Assembly (NCBI GenBank): GCA_902636025.1
Contig: CACPQG010000001.1
Coordinates: 195,770 to 259,769, forward strand
Source of the DNA: an uncultured Pelagibacteraceae bacterium
Lineage (GTDB): Bacteria; Pseudomonadota; Alphaproteobacteria; Pelagibacterales; Pelagibacteraceae
Reading direction: 5' to 3'
Length of the DNA stretch: 64,000 nt
This document shows, piece by piece, positions 16,372 to 27,338 of the stretch; the first letter of the stretch is position 1, and every line of letters begins with the position of its first letter. The notes under the pieces were generated by a model. It saw only the letters and a program-made list of their open reading frames with translations. It did not search any database and was not told where the DNA came from. Position numbers and translations under genes: made by a program.

Positions 16372-16914
16372 ATGAAATTCAAATTCGTAATTTTAAGCTC
16401 GTTGCTAATTTTATTATTACTTGAAACAGGATGCAAAAATCCATTTAGGTATACAGATGCACGTGAAGTTCCTCACGATGCCAAAGAAAGAGTGAAAAAA
16501 AATATTGAGGAGGGTCGAGGTGTTACCCTTTTTTCTGATAAAAAAAAAGGAGGAGTGTTTGATTTTGCTTCTTCAAATGAATTGTGGAGGGCTTCAATTG
16601 AAGTTCTCGATTTTGTAAGTTTTACAAACGCGAGTTATTCGGGAGGTATCCTAATCACAGACTGGTTTTCTGGGAATGTAAACTCTGACAATCAAAATAA
16701 TAGAGAACTAAAAGTAACTGTAAGATTTTTAAGCAATGAAATAAGAGCAGATGGAATCGAAGTGATGATACATGAGAAGGTTTGCTTGGATAATGAAAGG
16801 CTAAATTGCAAAATAAATAAAATAAAATCAAATATAGGTAATGAAATTAAGTTAGCAATTTTAAAAAAAGCAGCTTTACTTAAAAAAGGTTCAGAAAAAA
16901 AAACTAAGAAATAA
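16372..16914 (+). CDS. DUF3576 lipoprotein
   Basis: 180 residues. Lipoprotein signal: MKFKFVILSSLLILLLLETG then Cys21. The body has FRYTDAREVPHDAKERVKKN, GRGVTLFSDKK, ASSNELWRASIEVLDFVSFT, YSGGILITDWFSG and LKVTVRFLSNEIRADGIEV, which is the alphaproteobacterial DUF3576 family. In these genomes it usually stands just upstream of leuS and the LPS-assembly gene lptE, as here. The function is not established; the lipid anchor and neighbours suggest an envelope role. Confidence 0.88.
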   Translation: MKFKFVILSSLLILLLLETGCKNPFRYTDAREVPHDAKERVKKNIEEGRGVTLFSDKKKGGVFDFASSNELWRASIEVLDFVSFTNASYSGGILITDWFSGNVNSDNQNNRELKVTVRFLSNEIRADGIEVMIHEKVCLDNERLNCKINKIKSNIGNEIKLAILKKAALLKKGSEKKTKK

Positions 16915-16939
16915 TAATTTCAGTCATCTCTGAAAAATT

Positions 16940-19495
16940 ATGGATAGATACAACTTTAAAAAAATCGAAAAAAAGTGGCAAAATTTTTGGACTAAAAACA
17001 AGTCTTTCAAATCAAAAATAGATAAAAAATTAAAGAAATTTTATTGTCTAGAAATGTTTCCATATCCTTCCGGGAAAATTCATATGGGACATGTTAGAAA
17101 TTATACGATAGGAGATGTACTTTCTCGGTATAAAGCTTTACTAGGTTTTAATGTTCTACATCCTATGGGGTGGGACTCATTTGGTATGCCAGCAGAAAAT
17201 GCAGCAAAGGAGAACAATTTACATCCGAAGACTTGGACTGAAAAAAATATCTCTATTATGAAGGAACAACTCCAGAAACTGGGATTATCAATAGATTGGG
17301 ATAGAGAAATTTCAACTTGCACCGAAGATTACTACAAACACCAACAACTTTTTTTTATCGAAATGTATGAAAAAGGGCTAGTTTATAGAAAAGAAAATTA
17401 TGTGAATTGGGATCCAGTAGATCAAACTGTATTAGCCAACGAGCAAGTAATTGATGGAAAAGGTTGGCGCTCTGGTGCGGTTGTTGAAAGAAAAAAGTTA
17501 AGTCAATGGTTTTTTAATATTTCAAAATTTTCTGATGATCTTTTAGAAAGTCTAGATAACTTAGAAAATTGGCCAAATAAAGTTAAGATAATGCAGAAAA
17601 ATTGGATTGGAAAATCTTTTGGATGTGAAATAAATTTTAAGGTTGAAGGTAATCCATCTATTAATGAAATAAAATGTTTTACGACTCGTCCTGATACTTT
17701 ATTTGGTTTTTCTTTTTTGGCAGTTTCAGTAGATCACCCAATTTCTAAATTTTACGAAAAAGACTCTAAATTTCAAAAGTTTAAAAATGACTGTTCTAAA
17801 ACAGGAACAACAGAAGAATCTATAGCGCAGGGAGAAAAGATTGGGTTCAAAACTGAACTTGAAGCTGTTAATCCTTTAAATCAAAGTGAAAAAGTTCCAG
17901 TTTATTTCGCTAACTTTGTTTTAATGGATTATGGTTTTGGTGCAGTATTTGGATGTCCTGGTCATGACCAAAGAGATCTAGATTTTGCATTAAAATATAA
18001 ATTACCTGTTAAAACTGTTGTAAAACCAAACGAAGAAGATAATAATTTCAAAGTTGAAAAAGAAGCTTACACAGGAATAGGTACAATTATAAATTCTGAT
18101 TTTTTAAATGGATTAAAAGTTCCTGAGGAGTCAATTACAGAAACAATCAAAATTATCGAAAAAAAAAAGTTAGGAAAAAAAACTATAAATTTTAGATTAA
18201 AAGACTGGGGGGTCTCCAGACAAAGATATTGGGGTTGCCCCATACCTATGGCTTACGATAATGATGGAAATGTTTACCCGGTGCCTAAAGATAAGCTTCC
18301 AATAACACTCCCTGAAAAAATAAATCTTAAAGCAAAAGGAAATCCTCTTAATGATAAGAATGAGTGGAGAAGAATTAAAATTAATGGAAAAGAATGTTTT
18401 AAAGAAACAGATACACTTGATACATTTGTTGACTCATCTTGGTATTTTCTTAGATTTTGCTCTCCTAATGAACAAAATTATGGGTTTGATTATGATGCTG
18501 TAAATTACTGGATGCCAGTTGATCAATACATTGGAGGTGTTGAACATGCAATACTACATTTACTTTATTCAAGGTTTTTTGTAAGAGCAATAACATATAA
18601 AAATAAAGAACTAAGTTTATCAGAGCCATTCGAGAGTCTTTTTACTCAAGGTATGGTTTGTCATGAAACTTATCGTGATCAAAACAATAATTGGTTAAAT
18701 CCTGATGATGTTGAAAGTGTTGATGGAAAAATATTTTATTTAAAAAATAAACCTGATGAGATTGTCGAAGTTGGACCGCCTGAGTCCATGTCCAAATCAA
18801 AAAAAAATACTATTGATCCAGGAAAAATGATTGAAAGCTTTGGGGCAGATGCAGTTCGATTATTTATTTTATCAGACAGCCCTCCAGAGAAAGATGTACA
18901 ATGGTCAGAGCAGGGAATGCTCGCATCATTTAAATTTGTTCAAAAATTTTGGTTATTAAACAATAAAATTGCAGAGAAAATTAAAAACTCTTTAGAAAAA
19001 GAAAAACAAGAAGGTGATGAAGAGCTTATAAAATTTACAAACAGACTAATTAACAAAATGAATAGTAACCTTGAGAAGTTTAATTACAATGTAATTATTG
19101 CTAATATGCATGAAACATATAATTTTTTAAGTAAAGCTCTTGTTAATGAATTTAGCAAAAGTGTTTTAAAAGATAACTTTAGAAAAATTCTAATAGTTAT
19201 GTCACCAGTAATGCCTCACATAATCCATGAATGTTTTGAAATTAATAATTTTGATATCCATCAAAAATGGCCATCTGTAAATAAAAAATATCTTGAAGAA
19301 GAAATAGTTTCGATAGTAGTCCAAATAAGCGGCAAAAAAAGAGGGATTATACAAACAAAAAAAGATGCTGAAGAAAAAACAATTATGGAACTGATTTCAA
19401 AAGAGGATAGGATAAACAAAAATATTAAAGATAAAAAAATAAATAAAGTTTTTTTTGTTAAAAATAGATTAATAAATATTTTAATAAATGATTAA
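16940..19495 (+). CDS. leuS: Leucyl-tRNA synthetase
   Basis: Class I synthetase charging tRNA-Leu, 851 residues, full length. The HIGH-type motif is in [20 protein letters not shown] (about 38-57), the editing domain has [20 protein letters not shown] near residue 250, and the KMSKS loop is [18 protein letters not shown] near 615-632. The C-terminal anticodon-binding domain ends in a lysine-rich tail. lptE begins eight bases before its stop. First gene of leuS-lptE-holA. Confidence 0.98.
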   Translation: MDRYNFKKIEKKWQNFWTKNKSFKSKIDKKLKKFYCLEMFPYPSGKIHMGHVRNYTIGDVLSRYKALLGFNVLHPMGWDSFGMPAENAAKENNLHPKTWTEKNISIMKEQLQKLGLSIDWDREISTCTEDYYKHQQLFFIEMYEKGLVYRKENYVNWDPVDQTVLANEQVIDGKGWRSGAVVERKKLSQWFFNISKFSDDLLESLDNLENWPNKVKIMQKNWIGKSFGCEINFKVEGNPSINEIKCFTTRPDTLFGFSFLAVSVDHPISKFYEKDSKFQKFKNDCSKTGTTEESIAQGEKIGFKTELEAVNPLNQSEKVPVYFANFVLMDYGFGAVFGCPGHDQRDLDFALKYKLPVKTVVKPNEEDNNFKVEKEAYTGIGTIINSDFLNGLKVPEESITETIKIIEKKKLGKKTINFRLKDWGVSRQRYWGCPIPMAYDNDGNVYPVPKDKLPITLPEKINLKAKGNPLNDKNEWRRIKINGKECFKETDTLDTFVDSSWYFLRFCSPNEQNYGFDYDAVNYWMPVDQYIGGVEHAILHLLYSRFFVRAITYKNKELSLSEPFESLFTQGMVCHETYRDQNNNWLNPDDVESVDGKIFYLKNKPDEIVEVGPPESMSKSKKNTIDPGKMIESFGADAVRLFILSDSPPEKDVQWSEQGMLASFKFVQKFWLLNNKIAEKIKNSLEKEKQEGDEELIKFTNRLINKMNSNLEKFNYNVIIANMHETYNFLSKALVNEFSKSVLKDNFRKILIVMSPVMPHIIHECFEINNFDIHQKWPSVNKKYLEEEIVSIVVQISGKKRGIIQTKKDAEEKTIMELISKEDRINKNIKDKKINKVFFVKNRLINILIND

Positions 19496-19949
19496 AAGAA
19501 TTATACTGTTAGTGTTTATTTTGTTATTGTTTAACAATTGTGGTTATAGTCCAATTTACTCAAAAAAAAATCAAAATTTTGATATAAATAAAATTAATTT
19601 ATCAGGTGAGAGCAAGATTAATAATTTACTTTTAAAAAAGTTTAAGTTTTATTCAGATAATCCAGACTCTCAAAAATCATTTGAATTAATGCTAAATACT
19701 TCTTCTGATAAAACTATAGTAACCAAAGATAAGAAAGGTAATCCAACACAATTTTCTATAAGTGTTTCTATTATCATGACCTTAAAAGATGATTTTGGTA
19801 ATGAAAATACTACAATTTTTTCTGAAAGTAGCGCTTATGCAAATAGTGATGATAAGTTTGATTTAGCAAAATACGAAAATAATATTATAAAGAATATGAC
19901 TGAAAAGATATTTTCCGATATAATTTTATTTATTCAAAATAAAGTTTGA
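19488..19949 (+). CDS. lptE: LPS-assembly lipoprotein LptE
   Basis: 153 residues with a lipoprotein signal ([20 protein letters not shown], lipidated Cys18) followed by [10 protein letters not shown], the usual LptE start. LptE plugs the LptD barrel that inserts lipopolysaccharide into the outer membrane. Overall similarity within this family is low; assignment rests on the CGY-SPIY motif, the size, and its fixed place between leuS and holA in alphaproteobacteria. Confidence 0.88.
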   Translation: MIKRIILLVFILLLFNNCGYSPIYSKKNQNFDINKINLSGESKINNLLLKKFKFYSDNPDSQKSFELMLNTSSDKTIVTKDKKGNPTQFSISVSIIMTLKDDFGNENTTIFSESSAYANSDDKFDLAKYENNIIKNMTEKIFSDIILFIQNKV

Positions 19950-19951
19950 TA

Positions 19952-20944
19952 ATGATTTTAAAGTCTTATCAAATATCAAGTTTAAATGATGTAAAATCAA
20001 ATTTTCTATTATTTTATGGTGAAAATGAAGGTTTTAAAAATGAAGCTATAGAAAGTATTTTAAATTCTGGATTTACCAACAATATTTACAGGTATGAAGA
20101 GAGCGAAGTTTTTAACAATTATGAAAATTTCCTAAATGAAATTTTTAATAAATCTTTTTTTGAAGATAGGAAGATAATTATAATTTCAAGAGTATCAGAA
20201 AAAATTTACTCATTAATTGATGAGGTTCGAAATAAAGAAATTAAAGATGTTAAGATTATAATTAATTCAAACTCTTTAGATAAAAGATCAAAGTTAAGAT
20301 CAAATTTTGAAAAAGAAAACGATCTTGTATGCATACCGTTTTACAATGATGACAATTCAACATTAGTAAAAATAGCAAGTCAATTTTTTTACAGAGAAAA
20401 AATTTCATTATCTAGGGAAGTCCTAAACTTAATAGTTGAAAGGTGTAGGGGAGATAGGATCAACTTAAAAAACGAATTATCAAAAATTGAATCTTATATA
20501 AAATATAAAAAAAATATTTCAACTGAAGATATACTCAAATTAACAAATTTGGCTGAAAACTATAGTTTTTCTGAACTAGCAGATGCTTGTCTAAGTAATA
20601 ACAGAAAAAAAACATTAATGATTATTAATGAAAATAATTTTTCTCAAGAAGATTGTGTCGCAATAATAAGGGTTTTTTTAGCGAAAGCTAGACGCATATT
20701 AAGCATAAGAGAAATGACTGAAGTTAATAATGATATTGATAAGGCTTTATCGACTTATAAACCAAAAATATTTTGGAAGGATAAGGAGTTAGTAAAAAGA
20801 CAAGTCAATTATTGGAGCCTAAAAAAGATAGAAAAACTAATTATTTATTTAAATGATTTTGAGCTTTTAATAAAAAAAAATAGCGCTGTTTCTATTCATT
20901 TACTTAACGATTTTATTCTAAATCAAAATCAGCTTAATAATTAG
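19952..20944 (+). CDS. holA: DNA polymerase III delta subunit
   Basis: Clamp-loader subunit that opens the beta clamp. I use the ATG at 19952 (330 residues, MILKSYQISSLNDVKSNFLL), two bases after lptE, rather than a TTG two codons upstream that overlaps the lptE stop. FLLFYGENEGFKNEAIESIL is the N-terminal AAA+-like start, with SFFEDRKIIIISRVSEK, then the conserved RGDRINLKNELSKIE helix and the C-terminal domain with IIRVFLAKARRIL. It overlaps the convergent parB end by 11 bases. Confidence 0.93.
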   Translation: MILKSYQISSLNDVKSNFLLFYGENEGFKNEAIESILNSGFTNNIYRYEESEVFNNYENFLNEIFNKSFFEDRKIIIISRVSEKIYSLIDEVRNKEIKDVKIIINSNSLDKRSKLRSNFEKENDLVCIPFYNDDNSTLVKIASQFFYREKISLSREVLNLIVERCRGDRINLKNELSKIESYIKYKKNISTEDILKLTNLAENYSFSELADACLSNNRKKTLMIINENNFSQEDCVAIIRVFLAKARRILSIREMTEVNNDIDKALSTYKPKIFWKDKELVKRQVNYWSLKKIEKLIIYLNDFELLIKKNSAVSIHLLNDFILNQNQLNN

Positions 20945-21782
20945 CCTTTATTATATATATTAACTTATTTAACTGATCTAAATCTTTGTAATTAAAAGAA
21001 ATTGATCCAGAATTATTTTTTTTATTTTTAATAGAAACCCTAATACCCAGTTTATTAATTAATATTTTTTCTAGTTCTTTAAGGTTTGAGTCTTTTGATA
21101 TCAGTTTTATCTTAATAGGTTTTTTGTATAAATTTACTAAATTTTCTGATTGTCTTACTGACAATTTTTTTTCAATAATTTTTTTTGCTAAAAGATTAGC
21201 ATTTTCCATACCTACTAAAATCTTAGCATGTCCTTGGGTAATTTTTCCACTTTCGACCATATTTATTACATCTTTCGGCAAAGTTAATAACCTCAAACAG
21301 TTTGCGATATGCGCTCTGCTCTTACCAATAAATCTTCCGACTTTCTCTTGATCATAGCCAAATTCATCCATTAATCTTTTATATCCTGTTGCCTCTTCTA
21401 TGGGATTAAGATCGCTTCTTTGAACATTCTCAACTATCCCAAACTCAAGAGCTTTAATATCATCAGCTTCAATAACGACTGCGGGAATTTCATTTAGTCC
21501 TGCATTTTGGGATGCAAGCCACCTTCTTTCACCAGCAACAATTTCGTATTTGCTCTCAAATTCTTTTGATTTTCGCACTATTATTGGCTGAACAACACCC
21601 CTTTCTCTTATAGAATTGCTTAACTCCTCCAAACTTGTTTTATCAAAAATTTTTCTTGGTTGAAATTTTCCTCTGACAATTTCCCCTATCGAAATTTTGT
21701 TTTTAATTGAGGTGCTTTTAGTATCACCTATTAATGAAGATAACCCTCTTCCTAAACCTTTTTTTTGTTTTAAAATACTCAT
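20934..21782 (-). CDS. parB: Chromosome-partitioning protein ParB (Spo0J)
   Basis: Binds parS and spreads/clamps on origin-proximal DNA as a CTP-dependent switch. The 282 residues contain KKGLGRGLSSLIGD at the N terminus (ParA-stimulating segment), GKFQPRKIFDKTSLEELSNS, the CTP/arginine motif IVAGERRWLASQNAGLNEIP (GERR), the EEATGYKRLMDEFGYDQEKV segment, and the helix-turn-helix VGRFIGKSRAHIANCLRLL. A parS lies 1.4-2.2 kb away within rsmG. Its start overlaps the parA stop as ATGA. Confidence 0.97.
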   Translation of the reverse strand: MSILKQKKGLGRGLSSLIGDTKSTSIKNKISIGEIVRGKFQPRKIFDKTSLEELSNSIRERGVVQPIIVRKSKEFESKYEIVAGERRWLASQNAGLNEIPAVVIEADDIKALEFGIVENVQRSDLNPIEEATGYKRLMDEFGYDQEKVGRFIGKSRAHIANCLRLLTLPKDVINMVESGKITQGHAKILVGMENANLLAKKIIEKKLSVRQSENLVNLYKKPIKIKLISKDSNLKELEKILINKLGIRVSIKNKKNNSGSISFNYKDLDQLNKLIYIIKANY

Positions 21783-22579
21783 GCAGCACTCACCATTATT
21801 TTTTCTTGTCTCAAAAATTCTTCAGTCAAATTAAAATATGATTTACTTCCTGGACATGCCTCGTCATATATTAGAACAGGGATGCCGTGAGAAGGTGCTT
21901 CAGATAATCGAACGTTTCTAGGTATTACAGTATTATAAACTTTATCTTTAAAATATTCTCTAGTCTCTTTTTCAACTTGGCTAGTTAGTTTATTTCTTTT
22001 ATCGTACATTGTTAAAATAATTCCCCTGATTGATAAATCTGAATTTAGGTTCTCTTTAACTCTATCAATAGTTTTCACTAGTTGAGTTAAACCCTCTAAA
22101 GCAAAAAATTCTGTTTGCACAGGAACAATTAAAGAATTGGATGCTACTAACGCCATTACAGTTAATAAGCTCAGTGAAGGCGGACAATCAATAAATAAAT
22201 GACTATAATTAGTTCTATTTTCGTTGAAAAATAAGGCTAATTTGTCCCTTAGAATAAATGCCCTTCCATTATCTCCAGCGGTCTCTACTTCTAAACCTGA
22301 CAAATCTACATTGGAAGTAATTATGTCTAAATTTTCAACTTGTGTTTTTTGTATAATTTCTGAAATATTTTTCGACCCATTAAGAGCGTTATAAATATTC
22401 TTTTCGGATCCATCAGTATTGGAATGCCCTAATCCAGTTGTTGCATTTCCTTGAGGATCAAGATCTAAAACTAATATATTTTTACCTTGATTTGCCAATC
22501 CCGCTGCTAGATTAATAACCGTAGTAGTCTTTCCAACACCTCCTTTTTGATTTATGATAGAAATTATTTTAGTTTTCAT
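21779..22579 (-). CDS. parA: Chromosome-partitioning ATPase ParA (Soj)
   Basis: Deviant Walker ATPase that moves ParB-parS complexes along the nucleoid. The 266 residues carry NQKGGVGKTTTVINLAAGLA (signature lysine and P-loop, about 10-29), DLDPQGNATTGLG, FIDCPPSLSLLTVMALVASN and VPVQTEFFALEGLTQL. Start overlaps the end of rsmG by 11 bases and its stop overlaps parB. Part of the conserved origin cluster mnmE-mnmG-rsmG-parA-parB. Confidence 0.98.
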   Translation of the reverse strand: MKTKIISIINQKGGVGKTTTVINLAAGLANQGKNILVLDLDPQGNATTGLGHSNTDGSEKNIYNALNGSKNISEIIQKTQVENLDIITSNVDLSGLEVETAGDNGRAFILRDKLALFFNENRTNYSHLFIDCPPSLSLLTVMALVASNSLIVPVQTEFFALEGLTQLVKTIDRVKENLNSDLSIRGIILTMYDKRNKLTSQVEKETREYFKDKVYNTVIPRNVRLSEAPSHGIPVLIYDEACPGSKSYFNLTEEFLRQEKIMVSAA

Positions 22580-23210
22580 TTTTTTTTAAATTACAAATTT
22601 TAACAATTTTAGACTTATCGCTTGTGAGACTTTTTTTTTCTATATAATCGAAACTCCAATCCGCTAATGCCTCTTCTAAAATATCTTTGCTATTCTTCCC
22701 CAAAAAAATAATTATACTTTTAAACGTTTTAAAATTTTTTCCTGCAAGACTTAGAACAGTAGGTAAAGGTTTAAAAGCTCTTGCGATTATCAAATCAGTT
22801 TCAATATTTTTCTCCTTAAATACATCTTTTTGGAAAACCTCAGCATTCAAATCTAATTTATTTTTTACCGCTGAGAGGAACTCGCATTTTCTAAAACTCT
22901 TTTCATATAAATGAAATTTCATATTTGGTTTTTTAATCTTCATTATAATTGCCAGCACAATACCTGGAAGCCCTGATCCTGAACCAACATCAGTGCAAAT
23001 ATCGTAATTTTCGTCAATAAAATCAATTGTTTGTGCACAATCTACAATATGCCTTTTCCTGATATCTATCTCTGTTGATTTGCCAATCAAATTAATTTTA
23101 TTGTTTTCTTTTTTCAATAAGTCACAGTAAGCCTCAAACTGTGTAAATGTTTCACGTGAAACATTTAGAGGCTCTAGATTTTTATATTCTAAAATATTCG
23201 AATCAATCAA
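22569..23210 (-). CDS. rsmG: 16S rRNA (guanine(527)-N7)-methyltransferase RsmG (GidB)
   Basis: Adds m7G527 to 16S rRNA. The 213 residues include the N-terminal [28 protein letters not shown]-type [14 protein letters not shown], and the SAM site [17 protein letters not shown]. The residues NVSRETFT are encoded by the parS palindrome at 23145-23166, so DNA-site and protein constraints overlap here. The start overlaps the mnmG stop (ATGA). Confidence 0.96.
   Translation of the reverse strand: MIDSNILEYKNLEPLNVSRETFTQFEAYCDLLKKENNKINLIGKSTEIDIRKRHIVDCAQTIDFIDENYDICTDVGSGSGLPGIVLAIIMKIKKPNMKFHLYEKSFRKCEFLSAVKNKLDLNAEVFQKDVFKEKNIETDLIIARAFKPLPTVLSLAGKNFKTFKSIIIFLGKNSKDILEEALADWSFDYIEKKSLTSDKSKIVKICNLKKNEN
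23145..23166. other. parS: parS centromere site (ParB-binding)
   Basis: The 16-base core TGTTTCACGTGAAACA at 23148-23163 is an exact match to the bacterial parS consensus, and the palindrome extends perfectly three more bases on each side to 22 bp. It lies inside rsmG, about 10.6 kb from the putative oriC, as expected for an origin-proximal centromere. ParA and ParB are encoded immediately downstream of rsmG. Confidence 0.95.
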
Positions 23211-25078
23211 GCTGTGTTCTTAATAGACTTTCTTTTGACGTGAGACAACAAAATATATACGGCTGCTGGAGTTATTCCATCAATTCTTAAAGCTTGACCC
23301 ATTGTTTTTGGACGAATTTTCTTAAATTTAGATTTTACCTCGTTGGAAAGACCGCTTAAACTGTCATAATTGACTGCTTTTGGTATTTTTAAATTCTCAT
23401 CCCTCTTAAATGCTAATATATCAGCTTTTTGCTTTGTCAAATAACCGCTGTAATGAGCATTAGTTTCTAACTGTTCATCTATTTCTTTAGATTTATAAGG
23501 TATATCGGGCCAAATTTCCCTAATTTTACTCATTTTTATACCCTTTTGACTCAAGATTTGTTCAGCATTTCTGCTTATACCATCTTTAGCTATATTGACA
23601 CCATATTTAGCTGCTTTTGAGGGTGAAATACTTAAATTATTCATAAATTTAGTCAATTTTTGAAGGTCTTTGGACTTTTGGATGTGTATATTCTTCCTAT
23701 AATCCTGAATAAGGCCTATATCAATTCCTTTTTTGGTTAATCTTAAATCTGCATTGTCTGCTCTAAGGGTTAACCTATACTCTGCTCTTGATGTAAACAT
23801 TCTATATGGTTCAGCTACTCCTTTTGTGACAAGATCGTCTATCATAACACCTATATATGCTTCAGATCTATCAAGGATAAATGGTTCCGAATTTTTAACT
23901 GATAGCGCAGCGTTTATACCCGCGATCAAACCTTGTGCAGCTGCCTCTTCATAGCCTGTAGTTCCATTTATCTGTCCAGCAAGAAAAAGGTTTTTTATTT
24001 TTTTTGTTTCAAGAGTTAGGAAAAGTTCACGTGGATCTACATAGTCGTATTCGATTGCATACCCCGGACGCAATATTTTAACATTCTCTAAACCATTGAT
24101 ATTGCTACATATTTCAGCCTGTATTTCAGCCGGAAGGGAAGTTGATATACCATTTGGATAAATCGTATTATCATTGAGACCTTCTGGTTCAAGAAATATT
24201 TGGTGTCTCAATTTATCGGAGAACTTAAAAATTTTATCCTCAATTGAAGGGCAGTACCTTGGTCCAACACCCTTTATGTTGCCGGAGTACATGGCGCTAG
24301 ATTTAATGTTTTTTGAAATGATTTTGTGCACTTTCTCATTAGTATAGGTCATCCTACATGACACTTGTGGGTTATCATTTTTTTTTGTTAAAAACGAAAA
24401 AAAGTAAGGATCAGCATCTGCATGTTGCTCTTCTAAATTTTCGAAATTTATTGTCTTGCTATCCAATCTAGGTGGTGTCCCTGTCTTAAGTCTTCCGATT
24501 GCAAAATTATATTTTTCTAATTGTTCTGTTAAACCTGTTGTTGGTTGCTCATTAAATCTACCTGCTGGCGTCTTCTCATTTCCTATATGTATCAAACCAT
24601 TTAAAAACGTCCCAGTCGTAAGTATAAGCTTGCTACATGTAATCTTTTGTCCTGACTGAGTAATGAAACCTTTTACAACGTTTTTTACAAATATGAACTT
24701 AATAACGGGATCTGAAAAAATGCTTAAATTACAATAGTTTAGCAGTTTTTTCTGCATATATTTTTTATATAGTAATCTATCACTTTGGGTTCTTGGTCCT
24801 CTCACTGCTGGGCCTCTGCTTCTATTTAAAAGCCTAAACTGTATGCCAGATTTATCTGCTACCACTCCCATCATACCGTCTAATGCATCAATCTCTCTAA
24901 CTAAATGACCTTTGCCTAGCCCGCCAATTGCTGGATTGCAAGACATTTCTCCTATAGTTTCTATTTTGTGTGTGTATAAAGCAGTGTTAATACCAAGTCT
25001 TGCAGATGCAGCGGCTGCCTCACATCCTGCATGACCTCCACCTATTACAACTACATCAAAAAAAACATCTTTTTTCAT
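23207..25078 (-). CDS. mnmG: tRNA uridine-5-carboxymethylaminomethyl modification enzyme MnmG (GidA)
   Basis: FAD-dependent partner of MnmE in modifying U34 of several tRNAs. The 623 residues begin [20 protein letters not shown] (dinucleotide-binding), with [13 protein letters not shown]-type [20 protein letters not shown] near 42-61, [12 protein letters not shown] near 194-205, [11 protein letters not shown], and the C-terminal [20 protein letters not shown]. mnmE lies 24 bases upstream; the stop overlaps rsmG by four bases. Confidence 0.98.
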   Translation of the reverse strand: MKKDVFFDVVVIGGGHAGCEAAAASARLGINTALYTHKIETIGEMSCNPAIGGLGKGHLVREIDALDGMMGVVADKSGIQFRLLNRSRGPAVRGPRTQSDRLLYKKYMQKKLLNYCNLSIFSDPVIKFIFVKNVVKGFITQSGQKITCSKLILTTGTFLNGLIHIGNEKTPAGRFNEQPTTGLTEQLEKYNFAIGRLKTGTPPRLDSKTINFENLEEQHADADPYFFSFLTKKNDNPQVSCRMTYTNEKVHKIISKNIKSSAMYSGNIKGVGPRYCPSIEDKIFKFSDKLRHQIFLEPEGLNDNTIYPNGISTSLPAEIQAEICSNINGLENVKILRPGYAIEYDYVDPRELFLTLETKKIKNLFLAGQINGTTGYEEAAAQGLIAGINAALSVKNSEPFILDRSEAYIGVMIDDLVTKGVAEPYRMFTSRAEYRLTLRADNADLRLTKKGIDIGLIQDYRKNIHIQKSKDLQKLTKFMNNLSISPSKAAKYGVNIAKDGISRNAEQILSQKGIKMSKIREIWPDIPYKSKEIDEQLETNAHYSGYLTKQKADILAFKRDENLKIPKAVNYDSLSGLSNEVKSKFKKIRPKTMGQALRIDGITPAAVYILLSHVKRKSIKNTA

Positions 25079-25102
25079 ATCAAAAATATAGTTATTTTTT
25101 TA

Positions 25103-26431
25103 TTATTTGCCAATACAGAAGTCATTGAAAATACTACCAAGTATCTCCTCTACGTCCACCTTTCCAACCAACATCCCAAGGTGCCTTGTTGCTAATCTTA
25201 TGTCTTCAGCTGCTTTGTCAAAGTCACTATCTTTTTCTTTTTTACTAAACTCATCTAAATGGAATATACACTGTTCAAGATGTTGTCTGTGCCTTTCACG
25301 AGTTATTAAAGTATCCTCTGCACTAACAAATTTATTTGTTAAATTTTTTTTTATCTTATCAATAAGCTTCTCAATGTTCGTTTCGTCTTTTATGGAAATT
25401 AAAATAGGTTTATATTTATCAAGATCCTTCCCCTTTTTTTTACCAAGGTCAGATTTATTTATAACGAATATCGATTTTTCAATATTTAAATCCCTCAAAA
25501 AGCCTGTAAAATCAACACTTTTAGGCTCAAAAACCAGTATATTTAAATCTGCATCTTCTGCTCTTTTAAGAGCTAATTTTATACCCTTTTTTTCTATTTC
25601 ATCTTTAGAATTTCTTATTCCAGCGGTGTCAGACATGATTACAGGAAACCCATCAATATTTAAATGAACTTCAATTATATCTCTCGTAGTCCCAGCAATT
25701 TCAGAAACAATAGCAACCTCTCTCTTAGAAAAATAATTTAGCAAACTAGACTTACCTGCATTAGCTGGCCCAAGTATAGCTATTTTAAAGCCCTCTCTGA
25801 CTCTTTCTCCAACTTTACTATCATTTAATACTTTTTTAATTTCAAGTTTAACTTTTTGTGAATCTTTTTTTATATTATTTAATATATTTGAAGGGAGGTC
25901 TTCATCAGGAAAATCAATTTTTGCCTCTAAATTTGACAATATTTTTAATAAAATTTTTCGCCATGAATCAAATTTTTCAGAGCTCTTTCCACTCATTATT
26001 TTTAAAGCTTGTTTTCTTTGTATTTCAGTTTCAGAGGCAATAAGATCACCAATACTCTCTGCTTTTAAAAGATTTATTTTTTCATTTAGAAATGCTCTTT
26101 TGGTAAATTCACCTGGTTCAGCGAGTCTGCAACCTTCTATTTTTGAAATATTGTCTAAAATTGATTGTATTACTGCTCTACTTCCATGGACATGAAACTC
26201 TGCCATATCTTCTCCTGTATAACTGTTTGGAGATGGAAACCATATTATTATACCTTCGTCTATTAATTCTTTATTTTCAATTTTTACTATTTTTTTTAAA
26301 GTTGCAATTCGCGATTTAGGAAATGAACCAACGGTAAATGATTTAATAATATTTTTAGTTTTTGGTCCTGATATTCTTATTATTGCTATTCCTGAAGTAC
26401 TAGAGCCAGATGAAAGGGCATAAATAGTCAT
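25103..26431 (-). CDS. mnmE: tRNA modification GTPase MnmE (TrmE)
   Basis: 442 residues. The N-terminal folate-binding domain has IYALSSGSSTSGIAIIRISG and FPSPNSYTGEDMAEFHVHGS. The GTPase domain has the P-loop GPANAGKSSLLN (near 220-231), EIAGTTRDIIEV (switch), DTAGIRNSKDEIEK and NKSD. It ends in the formyl-binding CIGK tetrapeptide with its conserved cysteine. Works with MnmG to install cmnm5 on wobble uridine. In most alphaproteobacteria rho is next upstream; here three glycosyltransferase genes intervene. Confidence 0.98.
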   Translation of the reverse strand: MTIYALSSGSSTSGIAIIRISGPKTKNIIKSFTVGSFPKSRIATLKKIVKIENKELIDEGIIIWFPSPNSYTGEDMAEFHVHGSRAVIQSILDNISKIEGCRLAEPGEFTKRAFLNEKINLLKAESIGDLIASETEIQRKQALKIMSGKSSEKFDSWRKILLKILSNLEAKIDFPDEDLPSNILNNIKKDSQKVKLEIKKVLNDSKVGERVREGFKIAILGPANAGKSSLLNYFSKREVAIVSEIAGTTRDIIEVHLNIDGFPVIMSDTAGIRNSKDEIEKKGIKLALKRAEDADLNILVFEPKSVDFTGFLRDLNIEKSIFVINKSDLGKKKGKDLDKYKPILISIKDETNIEKLIDKIKKNLTNKFVSAEDTLITRERHRQHLEQCIFHLDEFSKKEKDSDFDKAAEDIRLATRHLGMLVGKVDVEEILGSIFNDFCIGK

Positions 26432-26456
26432 TTTATAGATATCTAAAATCTAGATA

Positions 26457-27299
26457 TTATAAATTTAAAATCTTTTTTGTAAATTGCTCTTGAGGATATT
26501 TTTTGATTTCTAAAAGGCCATTATGACCTAATTTTTCTCTTTCATTTTCACTGTTTACTAAATGTACTATCATTTCAACCAAATCATTATAGGGTGCGGT
26601 TTTAATGCCCATTAAAAAATTATTATTAATTTTGGTTTTATCATCATACTCAGCAACAACCGGAACTCCATTCGTCATTAAATAAAAGACCCTAATAATT
26701 TCAAAAATTTTTGAATCGTACATATGCATATTTAACACTAGTTTTGATTTTGCAATCCAATCATCTCTATCTTTGCCATATACCCCAAAAAGGCATTTTA
26801 CTTTAATATTTTTTTCAATAAGTTTATCAATTATTATTTTTCTACGATCGTTTATTGAACCGTAAAATAAGACATCAACTTTTTTTGTCTTTTTATGAGT
26901 TATTCTATTAAGCTCTCTTTGATAACCAATCTCAAATAATTTAGCTTTTATATTTGTTTTATCCTGTGTAAATTTTATATTGAATAAACTGTAATCCCAT
27001 AACTCTATATTTCGATTTGCTAGTTTTATTATTCGTTCTCTCCATTCCTCTGTGTTAGATTCAATTTGTTCTGTATTAAAAACAATTGAGTTATTTGGAA
27101 CCTTATTTATTAAATCGTTATTAAGTAAATGTCCTCCAAAAATGATATTTTTTTTTTCTGGATTTGTATCTAAATGATTAAAAGTAATAGATGATTTACA
27201 ATTTAAATTTAATAATGAGAAATGTATAAGTTCTGCTATTTCCGTAAAAGCTTGGTAATGGATATAGTCTTTTGGTTTTATAATACATATATTAAACAT
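26457..27299 (-). CDS. Glycosyltransferase-like protein (CgeB/YkvP-type GT-B C-terminal domain)
   Basis: 280 residues. The C-terminal part resembles the CgeB/YkvP glycosyltransferase family: VLNMHMYDSKIFEIIRVFYL, MTNGVPVVAEYDDKTK and a closing HNGLLEIKKYPQEQFTKKIL. VDVLFYGSINDRRKIIIDKL starts this domain. The N-terminal half (IHYQAFTEIAELIHFSLLNL) also fits a Rossmann-like half of a GT-B fold. Donor and acceptor are unknown. Third gene of a glycosyltransferase insert between rho and mnmE; 39 bases separate it from its upstream neighbour. Confidence 0.72.
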   Translation of the reverse strand: MFNICIIKPKDYIHYQAFTEIAELIHFSLLNLNCKSSITFNHLDTNPEKKNIIFGGHLLNNDLINKVPNNSIVFNTEQIESNTEEWRERIIKLANRNIELWDYSLFNIKFTQDKTNIKAKLFEIGYQRELNRITHKKTKKVDVLFYGSINDRRKIIIDKLIEKNIKVKCLFGVYGKDRDDWIAKSKLVLNMHMYDSKIFEIIRVFYLMTNGVPVVAEYDDKTKINNNFLMGIKTAPYNDLVEMIVHLVNSENEREKLGHNGLLEIKKYPQEQFTKKILNL

Positions 27300-27338
27300 A
27301 AAACTTACAACTAATAATTATCTACTTATTTTAACTAA

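Noticed and set aside
24023-24038. Second parS-like site (TTCACGTG core) in mnmG
   Set aside because: Only the central eight bases match; both outer arms fail to pair, and it is explained by mnmG coding.
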